Below, one piece after another: positions 22,835-34,149 of a stretch of 64,000 bases of DNA. The notes beneath the pieces were generated by a model. The model ran no database searches and was not told the origin of the DNA. It saw only the letters and a program-made list of their open reading frames with translations. The stretch is from the NCBI RefSeq assembly GCF_047663525.1, contig NC_092617.1, positions 4,716,501 through 4,780,500 of the forward strand, written 5' to 3'. The first letter of the stretch is position 1, and the number at the start of each line of letters is the position of its first letter. The position numbers were made by a program, and so were the translations under genes. The stretch comes from Anas platyrhynchos (lineage: Eukaryota > Chordata > Aves > Anseriformes > Anatidae).

Positions 22835-23297
22835 GGCTCCAGGGAAGCAGCAGCCCCGACCCAAAGGCAGCAGAGAGGCAGAGCCCAGCGGGCAGGGAGG
22901 GGCAGCCCCGAGGGCCACCGGGGCTGCTCCTGCATGTGGCAGCTGGGCTCTTGGCCCTGAGCCCCTCCTGTGTGCTGGGGCTGCTCCCCCAGCTCCAGAG
23001 GAGATGGGAAGAGAGGGATACTGAGAGCACTGAACTTATGCTGTCTTCTTGATTGTCTATACCTACAGAGGAAGCCTAGTTCAATACGTTGAATAGAAGA
23101 TGTAGTCAAAGTAAATAATTACTTTATAAATTAAACCAATATCAAAAGTTATGAAAATAATAAAAATGAAAAATGAAATGAAAATCTCTCATGTCAGTTT
23201 CTCAAATAGAACAGTAGTGTTTAAAGGATTATTATTATTATTACAATATGATAATAATAGTAAGTATAAAAATGACATGATACAAATCACAAGAATG

Positions 23298-24239
23298 TTA
23301 ACAGCACTGATGTTTAAGAAGCACATATAGAAACAGTTTCCTCACTGCAACCTTGAGCTCCTGGTTCCTCATGCTGTAGATGCGGGGGTTCAGTGCTGGA
23401 GGTACCACTGAATACAAAAGTGACACCACCAAGTCCAGAGATGGGGAAGAGATGGAAGCGGGCTTCAGGTAGGCAAACACGGCAGTGCCGACCATCAGGG
23501 AGACCACGGCCAGGTGAGGGAGGCACGTGGAAAAGGCTTTGTGCCGGCCCTGCTCAGAGGGCATCCTCAGCACTGCCCTGAAGATCTGCACATAGGACAC
23601 CACAATGAAAACAAAACAAACAAATGCTAAAGAAAGACTAAACAGAACTGCCCAAACTTCTCTGAAATAGGCATGTGAGCAGGAGAGCTTGAGGATCTGG
23701 GGGATTTCACAGAAGAACTGGTCCACAGCATTGCCATGGCAGAGGGGCAGGGAAAATGTGTTGGCCGTGTGCAGGACAGCATTGAGAAAGCCACTGCCCC
23801 AGGCAGCTGCTGCCATCTGGGCACAAGCTCTGTTGCCCAGGAGGCTCCCATAGTGCAGGGGCTTGCAGATGGCAACGTAGCGGTCGTAGGCCATGACGGT
23901 GAGAAGGGAATACTCTGCTCCAACCAAGAAAGCAAAGAGAAAGAGTTGGACAGCACATCCTTGATAGGAGATGGCCCTGGTGTCCCAGAGGGCATTGGCC
24001 ATGGCTTTGGGCAGAGTGGTGGAGATGCAGCCCAGGTCGAGGAGGGCGAGGTTGAGGAGGAAGAAGTACATGGGGGTGTGGAGGCGGTGGTGGCAGGCTA
24101 CGGCGCTGAGGATGAGGCCGTTGCCCAGGAGGGCAGCCAGGTAGATGCCCAGGAAGAGCACGAAGTGCAGGAGCTGCAGCTCATGCGTGTCTGCGAATGC
24201 CAGCAGGAGGAACTCGCTCACAGAGCTGATGTTGGGCAT
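23298..24239 (-). CDS. Olfactory receptor, OR14-like (OR3)
   Basis: Intact 313-residue OR. The ATG at 24239 (MPNISSVSEF, sequon NIS) is chosen because the five codons before it begin with TTG. All OR signatures are present: HTPMYFFLLNLALLDLG, MAYDRYVAICKPLHYGS, KAFSTCLPHLAVV and a TM7 NPRIYSMRNQEL, in which the usual leucine is arginine. TM3 (QLFLFAFLVGAEYSLLT) and TM5 differ strongly from OR1/OR2 while TM2, TM4 and TM6 are almost unchanged. The closest structural counterpart is OR5, its partner in inverted duplication IR-C. Confidence 0.93.
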   Translation of the reverse strand: MPNISSVSEFLLLAFADTHELQLLHFVLFLGIYLAALLGNGLILSAVACHHRLHTPMYFFLLNLALLDLGCISTTLPKAMANALWDTRAISYQGCAVQLFLFAFLVGAEYSLLTVMAYDRYVAICKPLHYGSLLGNRACAQMAAAAWGSGFLNAVLHTANTFSLPLCHGNAVDQFFCEIPQILKLSCSHAYFREVWAVLFSLSLAFVCFVFIVVSYVQIFRAVLRMPSEQGRHKAFSTCLPHLAVVSLMVGTAVFAYLKPASISSPSLDLVVSLLYSVVPPALNPRIYSMRNQELKVAVRKLFLYVLLKHQCC

Positions 24240-24260
24240 TCTCTCACTGGACAAAGTTGT

Positions 24261-24531
24261 CTGTTGAAGAGGAGAAGGCAGAGCAACGTTAGAACAGAAT
24301 GGTCTGAGGCAAACCTGTTGTAAGTCTTAGAACATTCCCAGCCCAAAACTCTCTTGTTGCAGGAGAACCTTTCTGCTTTTCTCTTGCTCTCAGACTTCCT
24401 CACCTCACACTGCAACCCAGCAGGACTCTCAAAGCCTACTGCATTGCCCACTGCCCTCCCAGAAACAAGACCCAACAAGAGCAGACCCCTCAAGTACCTG
24501 CAGCTGCATGACCCTGCAGCCAGACCCTTAC
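24261..24531 (-). other. Predicted 5' UTR intron of OR3
   Basis: Donor AAG/GTAAGG at 24531 and acceptor TTCTCCTCTTCAACAG ending at 24261, 21 bases before the ATG. At 271 bp it is the shortest of the five predicted leader introns. Confidence 0.55.
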
Positions 24532-25490
24532 CTTGTCAAGGGCTGTGCAGGTTTCTCCTGCAGGCAGCTCTCAGCATCCTCCCACTGCCAGCTGCCTTCA
24601 GCCCCTCTCTCCTTTTCTTTTCTCTGTGTCTGTGCCTCTGTGTCTCTTTCCTGCTGTGCTGTGCAGAGGAGCTGCTCCTGGGCACAGCTGTCTCTCTGCA
24701 CTACGGCCCTCTTGCCACGAGCTCTCTCTGTCCCACGAGCCCGGCCCAGCTCAGCAGCACAGCACCAGCCCAAGGCACTGCAATCACCCCTCTGGGGGCT
24801 TTGCTGATGAGCCCACAAACCTCAGGCACTCAGAGACAATTGAAGACATCTCTCCAGAAGTCCAAGTCAGAAGCAAGTTTCCTGCAGTGTGCCCCTGGGG
24901 GCCAGCACTGACACAGCCTCCCTTGGAGCTCGTTAGAGCAGAACCCTGGAGGCAGTGAGGACAAGGAGACAAAGGCAATGTGAAAGTGACCCTGATGTGG
25001 AGGAAAACTGGATGTGTGTCAGCAAGTACAAGGGCCAGGCCTTGACCTCCAGTTCCCCTGGAAGGGAGATCCTTTTCTTCCACTCCTTGCTCAAGGCTCT
25101 TTGTGGGGCAGTAGGAGATGGGATGTGCATGGCCAAGTGCAGGAGCATGGTACGATACCTGCCTGCTTCACGGTTAGGAGCGAGGAGGCAATGAGGCCCT
25201 GGTGCTTTCACAAATAGCTTTCTCCTCATAGGCCTCAGTGACAGTGACAAAAGCCATAACCATGGACACAAAGACCTGGGTCCTGTTGGGACTTTTAGTC
25301 ATGCCATCATCATTGCTCCTTTCCACATGAGGATGTCCTAGTGACTCTCAGACCTGCACCTCTTTACAAGCTAGTTTTTGGCACTTGTTCGTGTGGTGTC
25401 TCAGGGGATCTGAGCTGAGTCTGATAACTCAGACCTTCTTGGTGGCCATACTCCTCATAAGGCAGCTCTGTAGGAAACTGGCCTGGTTCC
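24360..25490 (-). repeat. OR upstream block (OR3)
   Basis: Shared with 33255-34110 (upstream of OR4, same orientation) and 41095-42040 (upstream of OR5, inverted). Long near-identical runs include GCACTCAGAGACAATTGAAG and CTCCAGAAGTCCAAGTCAGA. The block contains the predicted first exon and probably the promoter. Overlapping frames in both directions have no domain. Confidence 0.75.
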
Positions 25491-25493
25491 TGG

Positions 25494-26357
25494 TGTTAGG
25501 AATGTTTTAACAATCCGTGTCAATAAAGAACAGTCCTGTCTGCCTCTGGGCCCTGCACTGTCAATTTAATTCTTGAACCACAGATGCAGTGTGTCCCAGT
25601 CTCCCCCTCATTCTAGTCAATTTATCAAGTCTTCAGAAAATGCTCCCCAGACTTATGAACCTGTTTGCTTTTGTTATTCCGGACTTCTGTTTCTAACAGT
25701 TACAGCCTTTTTTTTTGTCTTTTTCGAGATTAACTTAACACTGCCATAGGTGTGACTGTCCCTGTGAATGGCTGGTGAGGAATGTTTTAATTACTCGTGA
25801 AGTGTCAATAAGAAAGCTATTTGTGTTTGTACAAAGTCTTTGATGCCTGGGGGTTTCAGAACAACTGATAACAACTAGTGAGTGTTTTGAGATACCATGC
25901 AGGCTTCTGATATCTGGCCAGGTGGCCAAGATATTAAGAAGAGAAAAAAAAGAAGCTGAAGGACGGCTGGGAGACAAGACCTGCAGGGGATGTTCTATAA
26001 ACTTGATACGGTGCCAAAGGAGTACAAAGGGGAAGGATGAGAAAAAAACTTGGAGAGGAAGACTACAAGCCTTCAGCATGAAAGACCCCTAGAGACCCCC
26101 AGAGGGATCACCAGAGACTGATGTGCATGCTCCAGTAGGAAGGACTGGACCCCGGAAGCTAATTATAATAGCCTATTTTTTTAGAAGTAGTATGTATTAG
26201 TCTAGGAGTATAAAAATCAGCTACTTGATGTAACTGGTGTGCGTCCTGGTGGAGCGGAGACTCCCGTTGCACCCAGCACTGTTTACTTACCTCTATTCTT
26301 TTAATAAATCCTATTTTTTTATTTAATCCTATTTTGAAGGCTGAGCCATTTCTAACA
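25494..26357 (+). mobile_element. Solo LTR with 4-bp target duplication
   Basis: An 864-bp insertion with inverted ends TGTTAG and CTAACA, flanked on both sides by CTGG (25490-25493 and 26358-26361). The paralogous site near 41090-41095 (inverted) reads straight through without it, which defines both ends exactly. Internal signals fit an LTR: TATAAAAA at 26209 and AATAAA at 26303. A 4-bp duplication fits gammaretrovirus-like (ERV1) integration, but the family is not proven. Two copies of a GAATGTTTTAA segment (25500 and 25782) suggest internal rearrangement. Confidence 0.8.
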
Positions 26358-26361
26358 CTGG

Positions 26362-27037
26362 TGAGCAGGCACCACTGCTCGTATGGCATCCCTCATGCTG
26401 CCCAGGCCCTCCTCCTTCTGGGCACTGCTCACTCAGCAGGGTCCCAGTCTGCCCCCATGTGTGGGGTTGCTCTTCCTCTGCTGCAGTACTGGGTTCTTCT
26501 CCTTTTAAATGTCAAGAGATATCTGTAGGCAAAATCCTGCAGCTTCTCGAGGTTCACCCACACTGATGCTCCATTCTGTCAGCTCTTCATGTCTGTAGGC
26601 AGACAGTTCAACCTTCATGTGATTGTGCTGTCTCTGAGAAGACAGCAGCATCAAGAGCTGCAGGAAAGTTTGGATAACGCAGGTGTAATCAGTTGAATGG
26701 AATTCTAGCACAGGAACAGAGAAGGGTAGGGGATGGAAGGCTGCCAGGTCCCACATTTGCTGCGCTTCCTTCTCATGCATGCTGCCAGTTTTTCTGGAGC
26801 TGTGTCCTGATGTTATGGGGCTGTGCAGGTCAAAATTAGAAGGACCAAAGCCCACCTGGAGCTCAATCAGTCTATGACTCTCAAAGACAATAAACACTGC
26901 TTATAGAAATACTTTAAATAAAGGAGGATTAATGAGAATCATAATTCTTTATTGGATGTGGGCGAAATCTGGTAATGATCTAGAGACAAGATAAAGGCTG
27001 AGGTAATTAATTCCTTCTTTACCTCTGACTCTAGCAG
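26362..27037 (-). repeat. Far-upstream OR3 flank, inverted copy of 40.3-41.1 kb
   Basis: It continues the IC-type homology after the LTR, for example GCACCACTGCTCGTATGGCA matching 41063-41090 inverted. The segment 26825-26870 matches 40590-40640 inverted. No gene is seen. Confidence 0.65.
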
Positions 27038-27667
27038 ATGGACCAGTTGTTCCCCTTGATGTTTCTTCCTCCTCATGGCCAGTGTCAACATTCCAGGGAA
27101 CGCTTCATGGGTGTTTCTCCTTTCCTGCTCTTTCCTACTACCACAGAAAGCTCCATCAGGGTGGAGACCCCTCCTGAAGTAGGCATCCCAACCCAGCAGG
27201 CTATTTCTGGCCTGTCAGCCAAGCTGACACAAGTCACCTCAGCAGCAGCTTCCGAGCCATGGGCCTGTTGCTGGCCTTGCAGCTTCTTGGCTAGACACAG
27301 CCAAGCCTTGTGCCTGCTGCTGCCCAGTCATGGACTCAAGCAGAAGGGACAGGACAACCCATCTGGGGGCCTTCTTTGTGTCTGGGTCCTCCTGGGTCTG
27401 GAGGCAGAGGGGATCCCCCAGTCAGCATGCCAAGCAGGTGCCTTCTGCTGGCCTAGCAGGGCCACTGCCAGATGTCAGCCCAAAAGTGCAGCTCCCAGGT
27501 CTATGTCAAGAGTGACCTGCCACCTCCAGACAGAAGTGACCTCCCAGTCCCTTTGCGTGACACGTTCCTGCTGCTGGCCTATCAAGTGCAGAGACAGAAG
27601 TGGCCTCACAGTCCCTGCCACAGTCACATTGCTCCTGCTTGGCCATGACATACTGAGGCAGAGCTGA
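27038..27667 (+). repeat. Duplicon block with conserved open frame, copy 3
   Basis: The longest open version, 209 codons from an ATG at 27038. The C-terminal 130 codons correspond to copies 1, 2, 4 and 5. The translation is rich in Cys, Ser and Arg and has no recognised domain, transmembrane pattern or signal peptide. Its opposite orientation to copies 4 and 5 reflects inverted duplication. Confidence 0.45.
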
Positions 27668-28162
27668 GCTTTCTCTAGCCCGCTTGGTATCTCTTTTTGG
27701 TTTCTGGGTTAGAGATTAAGCAATGTTTTAGTGGGAGTGTTTGGTGTTCTGCTTTTGCTGTCAGGTCTTTGGTTATGATATGGACAAGCTCTATGTGTTT
27801 GTTTTTTTTTTTTTGTTTTTTTTTTTTTCTGCCAAGGTTTCTAAGGTTAAATAGAGCATTTTAATGTAAGTGTTAAGGGATTAGATTGGAGTTATCAAGA
27901 GAGAAAATTGATTTCTTTCAGTTTGTTGTAGTAACATTTAGGTATATTTAACGTTAAAATTACTGGCTCACGTAAGGTAAGGGCCATATATGACTGTTTT
28001 AAGTCAGTGTTACTGCAATACCGGCATTGCATGAATGCTCTTACCTCTATGAAATTATTAATTTCTTCTGGCCATGCTCCTCTTAGCACCCCAAAATCTC
28101 ACATGCCTCTTGTTCAGGCTGCTCCTGACCTCCCTATATCTTATTGGGATCAGCTTTTTGTC
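27668..28162. other. AT-rich spacer, no gene
   Basis: It contains a T-rich run (27802-27830) and diverged duplicon sequence. Nothing codes convincingly. Confidence 0.5.
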
Positions 28163-28712
28163 CCGCTCTACTCTGCGCTGGTGCGGCCTCACCTCGAGTA
28201 CTGTGTGCAGTTCTGGGCACCACAGTATAAAAAGGACATGAAACTGTTGGAGAGTGTCCAGAGGAGGGCTACGAAGATGGTGAAAGGCCTGGAGGGGAAG
28301 ACGTACGAGGAACGGCTGAGGGCACTGGGCCTGTTCAGCCTGGAGAAGAGGAGGCTGAGGGGAGACCTCATCGCAGTCTACAACTTCCTCGTAAGGGGGT
28401 GTCGAGAGGCAGGAGACCTTTTCTCCCTTAACATCAGCGACAGGACCCGCGGGAACGGGGTTAAGCTGAGGCAGGGGAAGTTTAGGCTTGACATCAGGAG
28501 GAAGTTCTTCACAGAGAGAGTGGTTGCACACTGGAACAGGCTCCCCAGGGAAGTGGTCACTGCACCGAGCCTGACTGAATTTAAGAAGAGATTGGACTGT
28601 GCGCTTAGTCACATGGTCTGAACTTTTGGGTAGACCTGTGCGGTGTCAAGAGTTGGACTTGATGATCCTTAAGGGTCCCTTCCAACTCAGGATATTCTAT
28701 GATTCTATGATC
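28163..28712 (+). mobile_element. CR1 LINE 3' fragment
   Basis: Encodes the CR1 RT C-terminal region in one frame from about [20 protein letters not shown] to LDCALSHMV, then a 3' UTR ending in ATTCTATGATTCTATGA. It belongs to the same subfamily as the copies at 51213-51839 and 54457-58650. The frame is undamaged over this length, so the insertion is fairly young. Confidence 0.9.
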
Positions 28713-28929
28713 TAAGTGTCTCTGTCTCACCTCTGTTGGCTCCTCCATTCTGAGAAGGAAGTAGCATTGTAGTCAGGAGAGAAAAAGACACAAAGGTCTT
28801 TAGGAGCATCCTGCACAATGTGCCTATCAGCCCTGTTCTTCCATAAAATTACGCTTCCTACCTACAAGTTTTGTTTCCCAAATGGCTTCTGTGGATCCCA
28901 GTCTACTTTTCCCAGGCCCTCTCACATGT

Positions 28930-29505
28930 TTCAGTTTTGGATGTGCAGGGATGGGATAAGGAAAACCAAGGCATGGATGGAACTCAGCTTGGCAAGGGAT
29001 GAAAACAATAACAAGAAGAGATTCTGTAGATACATTGCTCAGAAAAGAAAGGCCAAGGATAGTGTACCCCCTTCTGATGGATGAGAAGGGTGAACTGGTA
29101 ATGACAGACATGGAGAAGGCTGAGGCACTCAACAACTTCTTTTCTTCAGTCTTCCCTGCCAGTCAGGCTTCCCAAGTCTTTCATTCCCTGAAGCCATAGA
29201 TAGAGGCTTGGGGGTGCAAATTCCCACCTGTTGTAAGTGAAGAGAAGGTTTGAGGCCACCTGAAGAAGCTCAAGAAGTAAAAGTCTATGGGGCTTGATGA
29301 CTTGCATTCCAGGGAGTGGAATGCTGTGGCTGAGGCTGTGGATGTTCCATCTTTTGGGGTGTTTAAGGCCACGTTAGATGAGGCCCTGAGGAACCTGATC
29401 TAGGGGGTGATGTCCCTGCCTATGGCAGGGGGGTTGGAACTAGATGATCATCAAGGTGTTTTCCAACTCAACTGTTGTATGATTCTCTGATTCTGTGATT
29501 GTGCT
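28930..29505 (+). mobile_element. CR1 LINE, internally deleted
   Basis: An older CR1 type. The end of the endonuclease / start of the RT region is readable (RKTKAWMELSLARD, then MTDMEKAEALNNFFSSVFPA). There is a jump near 29335 directly to the 3' terminal part and a GATTCTCTGATTCTGTG tail. Confidence 0.8.
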
Positions 29506-29517
29506 TCAGAGGCAAAT

Positions 29518-29581
29518 TAATAATAACAGTAATAACAGTAATAACAGTAATACCAATAACAATAACAATGACAATAATAAA
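29518..29581. repeat. AATAACAGT-type microsatellite
   Basis: Tandem AATAACAGT units grading into AATAAC and AATGAC. It directly follows the CR1 tail. Confidence 0.8.
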
Positions 29582-29626
29582 AGCATGATATTGAGTTTCA
29601 GAATACTCAGTGATCCTTTGTGATAC

Positions 29627-29722
29627 GGTTTAGTGGAGGACTTGTTAGTGGTAGGTCAGAGGTTGGACTAGGTGATCTTGGAGGTCTCTTCCAACCTAGA
29701 TGATTCTGGGATTCTGTGATCC
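29627..29722 (+). mobile_element. CR1 LINE 3' end remnant
   Basis: Only the terminal part is present: GGTCAGAGGTTGGACTAGG through CTCTTCCAACCTAGATGATT and an ATTCTGTG tail. Confidence 0.75.
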
Positions 29723-29934
29723 AGTTCATCCATGAGACAAAACCCTGCAAGCAGCACGAAGGACACTGAAATGTGGCCTAACATGAAGGAGACTCCAGAT
29801 CGCTGGTGTAGAAACAGTATTTTTGTGCCATGACCAACGTGGTATATGCTGCAGGAAAAGGCCTGCGTCTGAAGTAAAAGGCCTAGGCCAGCACCGGTGT
29901 GGCACAGGCTTGAGATTTGGGTGTTTGTGAACAT

Positions 29935-29992
29935 TATGGAACCACAGGATCTTTAAGGTCCCTTCCAACATGAGCAGTTCTATGATTCTGTG
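29935..29992 (+). mobile_element. CR1 LINE 3' end remnant
   Basis: A very short CR1 terminus, with AAGGTCCCTTCCAACATGAG and a TTCTATGATTCTGTG tail. Confidence 0.6.
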
Positions 29993-30989
29993 CTTAGCAG
30001 CCCTGTACAGCCCCTGTACGGCCCAGCCTCAGTTCATGCCCCTCAGCTTGTGCTCCAAAAGTGCTCCCTCACGTCACTTGTCCCACCTGCATTCCTTGGC
30101 TACCCCAGGGCATCCTGGAGGCAGTGGCCACCTCTGAATAGAGAATGGAAACCAGCCATGAAAGTAGACCTAGGAAAAAAAGGGAACCTGTGCATAAAAG
30201 GACTCTAAGTCACAGCTGAAAGAGTCTTTTATGGCAGCACCACCAGCTTTTTTTCTATGAATTCTCTTGATTTAGTCTCATAGGTTTTTTATTATTATTA
30301 TTATTATTTTATTTATTTATTTATTTACAATTGACAGCACTGTGGACAAGGATTATCTACCAAAGTATGCTTTTTCTGGGAATAGTCTTATGCAAACATT
30401 TACCAAAATATATTTCCCAACTTTTTTTTTTTTTTCTTCTTCCTCCACCTCCCGTTCTTCAAGCAGAACTCCAAGGGAAGAAGCCACTGAATTAAAGAAT
30501 AACTCATGTTGAAGAGATCAAGACTTGGAAAAGTGCTCCATGCCAACATAAAGGGAGACCAAAAAGGGTCAACAGTGTTGGCCCAAGTGCCCATGACTGA
30601 AGGGTGCTGCTGGTAACTGGCTGGCAAGAGGACTTGGTATTACTAATGTCCAGCCAACTTCTCCCCCCCCAACTTCATCCCCTTCTTCAGTGTGAATATC
30701 AACAACGTGGCTAAAGGGAGACTCCAGGAGACTATGGCAAAGGCCTTGCCAAATCCAGGTTCACCACATTCCCTTCTCTCCCCTCCCCTACTGCTTCGCC
30801 TGAGACAGGACTTTCCCCATCACACTCCCATGGGCAGAGGTGACAACTGCAAATCTCCCAGTCCTTTTTCTTGTCCTTCCTGACGACAAGTTTGCTGTCT
30901 GCTTTTTCCAAGTCCCCAGAAATCTCTCTGATCCAAACGCTTGATGGCCTGGTCCAGAAAGGCAGGGTAGTGTGACACAGCATATTGGT
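29993..30989. other. No gene; simple repeats
   Basis: It contains an ATT/TTTA microsatellite at 30287-30328 and a T-run at 30421-30436. No convincing coding sequence. Confidence 0.5.
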
Positions 30990-31550
30990 TGTCCTGTCCC
31001 TTCTGCTTGAGTCGATGAGTGGGCAGTGACACAGTGTGAGAGGGGCATCTGCAATGAGCCTGTGAGAGGGGGGTTACAGAAATCTCACAGAGACACTGGG
31101 GGTTGGTTCTGCAGTCACACAGGGCAACAGCAGCGCTCTGTGAGGTGTCCACATCTGAGCTGGCCTCCCACTCTCCTCATACACACAGGGCTGTTGAGAG
31201 ACATGGTCTCTGCCTTGCACACCACGCACAGTGCACTGCAGTGCCTGCAGTGTCCCTCTGGCTCCTGCAGCCACTGCCAGAGGCTGGGAGGCACCTCAGC
31301 CCTGAAGTGCTTTGCCCTGCTCTGCCCTCCTCTGAGGTGCCCCAAGGCATGAGGAATGGTCACAGGGACCTTGCTTCAAGCAAGCACATCTCAGAGCTGG
31401 ATAAAGGTGACTTCCCAAGGCATGTTAATTGACCTCGTGACACTGTCTGCCCCACTGGCCTTCATGAGACTTATAGGAATGGCTGATGGCATTTGTGCTC
31501 GCTCGTGTTCATCTCTCTATGTGTGTATCTGTGCAATGCATTCTGGGTCA
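30990..31550. repeat. OR 3' flank duplicon, copy 2 (beside OR4)
   Basis: Paralogous to 14506-15130 beside OR2, same orientation relative to the OR. Open frames on both strands are shared shadows of this repeat. Confidence 0.65.
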
Positions 31551-31568
31551 TATGCAGAAGAAAAGGGG

Positions 31569-32507
31569 CTATTTTTTTGATTTTGAAACATCTCTAGTCA
31601 TCAGTCTCCTCAAGGCATCCTTGAGATCCTGGTTCCTCATGCTGTAGATGAGGGGGTTCACTGCTGGAGGCACCACTGAGTACAGAACTGCCACCACCAA
31701 GTCCAGGGATGGGGAAGAGAGGGAGGGGGGCTTCAGGTAGGCAAACATGTCTGTACTGACAAACAGAGAGACCACGGCCAGGTGAGGGAGGCACGTGGAA
31801 AAGGCTTTGTGCCGGCCCTGCTCAGAGGGTATCCTCTGCACTGCCCTGAAGATCTGAATATAGGACACCACAATGAAAACAAAACAACCAAATACAAAAG
31901 AAAAACTGAACGCAAGTAACTCAACTTCCTTGAGGTAGGCATCTGAGCAGGACAGCTTCACGATTTGTGGAATTTGACAAAAGAATTGGTCTACAGAGTT
32001 GCCTTGGCAGAGGGGCAGGGAAAATGTAGTGGCTGTGTGCAGGACAGCATTGAGAAAACCACTGCCCCAGGCAGCTGCTGCCATCTGGGCACAAGTTCCG
32101 CTGCCCAGGAGGCTCCCGTAGTGCAGGGGCTTGCAGATGGCAACGTAGCGGTCGTAGGCCATGATAGTTAGAATTGAATACTCTGAACCAAAGAAGAAGA
32201 CAAAAAAGAGAACTTGAGCAGCACATCCTTGATAGGAGATGGCCCTGTTGTCCCAGAGGGCATTGTCCATGGCTTTGGGCAGAGTGGTGGAGATGCAGCC
32301 CAGGTCGAGGAGGGCAAGGTTGAGGAGGAAGAAGTACATGGGGGTGTGGAGGTTGTGGTCACAGGCTACGGTGGTGATGATGAGGCCGTTACCCAGGAGG
32401 GCAGCCAGGTAGATGCCCAGGAAGAGCGCGAAGTGCAGGAGCTGCAGCTCGCGTGTGTCTGCGAATGCCAGCAGGAGGAACTCGCTCACAGAGCTGCTGT
32501 TGGGCAT
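31569..32507 (-). CDS. Olfactory receptor, OR14-like (OR4)
   Basis: Intact 312-residue OR. An in-frame extension reaches 32636, but the ATG at 32507 (MPNSSSVSEF) is preferred because it matches paralogues and follows a splice acceptor at 32531. It carries HTPMYFFLLNLALLDLG, MAYDRYVAIC, SYIQIFRAV, KAFSTCLPH and NPLIYSMRNQDL. The extracellular loop 2 motif reads FFCQIPQ rather than FFCEIPQ. TM3 is unusually phenylalanine-rich (VLFFVFFFGSEY). The C-terminus ends in a short lysine-rich tail. Expected function is odorant detection through a G-protein; ligand unknown. Confidence 0.94.
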   Translation of the reverse strand: MPNSSSVSEFLLLAFADTRELQLLHFALFLGIYLAALLGNGLIITTVACDHNLHTPMYFFLLNLALLDLGCISTTLPKAMDNALWDNRAISYQGCAAQVLFFVFFFGSEYSILTIMAYDRYVAICKPLHYGSLLGSGTCAQMAAAAWGSGFLNAVLHTATTFSLPLCQGNSVDQFFCQIPQIVKLSCSDAYLKEVELLAFSFSFVFGCFVFIVVSYIQIFRAVQRIPSEQGRHKAFSTCLPHLAVVSLFVSTDMFAYLKPPSLSSPSLDLVVAVLYSVVPPAVNPLIYSMRNQDLKDALRRLMTRDVSKSKK

Positions 32508-32530
32508 TTTCTGACATTGAACACGGCTGC

Positions 32531-33391
32531 CTATTTGAGAGAAAATGGTAGAAAGTTTTAGAAAAGATTTTTTTGGGGAGGAACTACTGCAAGCCTTAGA
32601 GTACACCCCAGACCAAGACTCAGTATGTGAAGACATTTTCTGCAGTTGTCATGCTTGAGCTGTAGCTGGTGTTAGCTGAGAGTGGCACTGGAAGAATGGG
32701 TAGTTGTGGGCTCCCTAGTGTTCCTTCCTGCCATGCAGCAGGAGGGAAACAGGAACATGAGGGCACCTCAAGTGCCTTCTACTTGTTAGTTGTTGCAAAC
32801 AACTCATCTGAGTGCAGAGCTCAGCTGTAGGTATTTTGTTTGCTTTATTCTATCCCAGTAGGCCCGGCAAAGCTTAGGATAGGTATTGGGTTGCTGAATG
32901 TCCTCAAATTTCCTTTGCATTCCTCTTGATACCCTGTGGGAGTGTCCCTTGGTGAAGATCAAGCAGAGCAGCTCTGCCCACCAGTCCTGTTCTTAGCTGC
33001 CCTGTGTCACCCCTATATGAGTTGCAGGACCATCCCATTAGACTGTTTCCCTGAAAAACTGGAGAAGACACTGGAGAAGGCTTCTGAGGGAGGAACGCCA
33101 CAGAAAGCCGGATGGAGCTTGGGAGCTTGTCTTCTTTTCCATGGCTGCAAGAACTATGAAGCATCTGACAGAGAGCCTGACATGGCCTGCTCGAGCAGGG
33201 TGTTCTGGGCAGACCAGGGAGACCTGGCCTATGGCAATACATGAGGTTTCTGCCAGACTTCCTCACCTCACACTGCAACCCAGCAGGACTCTCAAAGCCT
33301 ACTGCATTGCCCACTGCCCTCCCAGAAACAAGACCCAGCAGGAGACCCTTCCAGGACCTGCAGCTGCATGGCCCTGCAGCCAGACCCTTAC
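32531..33391 (-). other. Predicted 5' UTR intron of OR4
   Basis: Donor AAG/GTAAGG at 33391 and acceptor CATTTTCTCTCAAATAG ending at 32531. The donor context is the same as OR3, but the intron is 590 bp longer because of sequence at 32640-33250 without counterpart in OR3. No gene lies inside. Confidence 0.55.
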
Positions 33392-34110
33392 CTTGACAAG
33401 GGCTGTGCAGGTTTCTCCTGCAGGCAGCTCTCAGCATCCTCCCACTGCCAACTGCCTCCAAGCCCTCTCTCCTCTTCTCTCCCCGTGTCATCTGCGGTCA
33501 GAGCCCCCAGCCCTGCTGCGCTGTGCAGAGGAGCTGCTCCTGGGCACAGCTGTCTTTCTGCACCAGAGCCCTCTTGCCACGAGCTCTCTCTGTCCCATGA
33601 GCCTGGCCCAGCTCAGCAGCACAGCACCAGCCCAAGGCACTGCAATCACCCCTCTGGGGGCTTTGCTGATGAGCCTGTGAACCTCAGGCACTCAGAGACA
33701 ATTGAAGACATCTCTCCAGAAGTCCAAGTCAGAGGCAAGTTTCCTGCAGTGTCCCCCTGAAGGCCAGCACTGACACAGCCTCCCTTGGAGCTCGTTAGAG
33801 CAGAACCCTGGAGGCAGTGAGGACAAGGAGACAAAGGCAATGTGAAGATGACACTGATGTGTAGGAAAACTGGATGTGTGTCACCAAGCACAAGGGCCAG
33901 GCCTTGAACCTTGGCCCATAGGAAGGGAGATCCTTTCCCTTGACACCTTGCTCAGGGCTCGTTGTTGGGCAGTAGGAGATGAGGATGTGCATGGCCAAGT
34001 GAGGAGAATGGTATGAGCCCTGCCTGGTTCATGGGTGGCGGCAAGGAGGCAATGAGGCCCTGGTGCTTTAATGAGAAGCTGTGTCCTCATAGGCCTGAGT
34101 AACAGAGACA
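33255..34110 (-). repeat. OR upstream block (OR4)
   Basis: Close copy of the OR3 upstream block 24391-25260 in the same orientation, with only small indels. It marks the common origin of the OR3 and OR4 units. Confidence 0.75.
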
Positions 34111-34149
34111 ACAGCCATAGCTGCCCCTTTGGCTACAGCTTAGGAGGAG

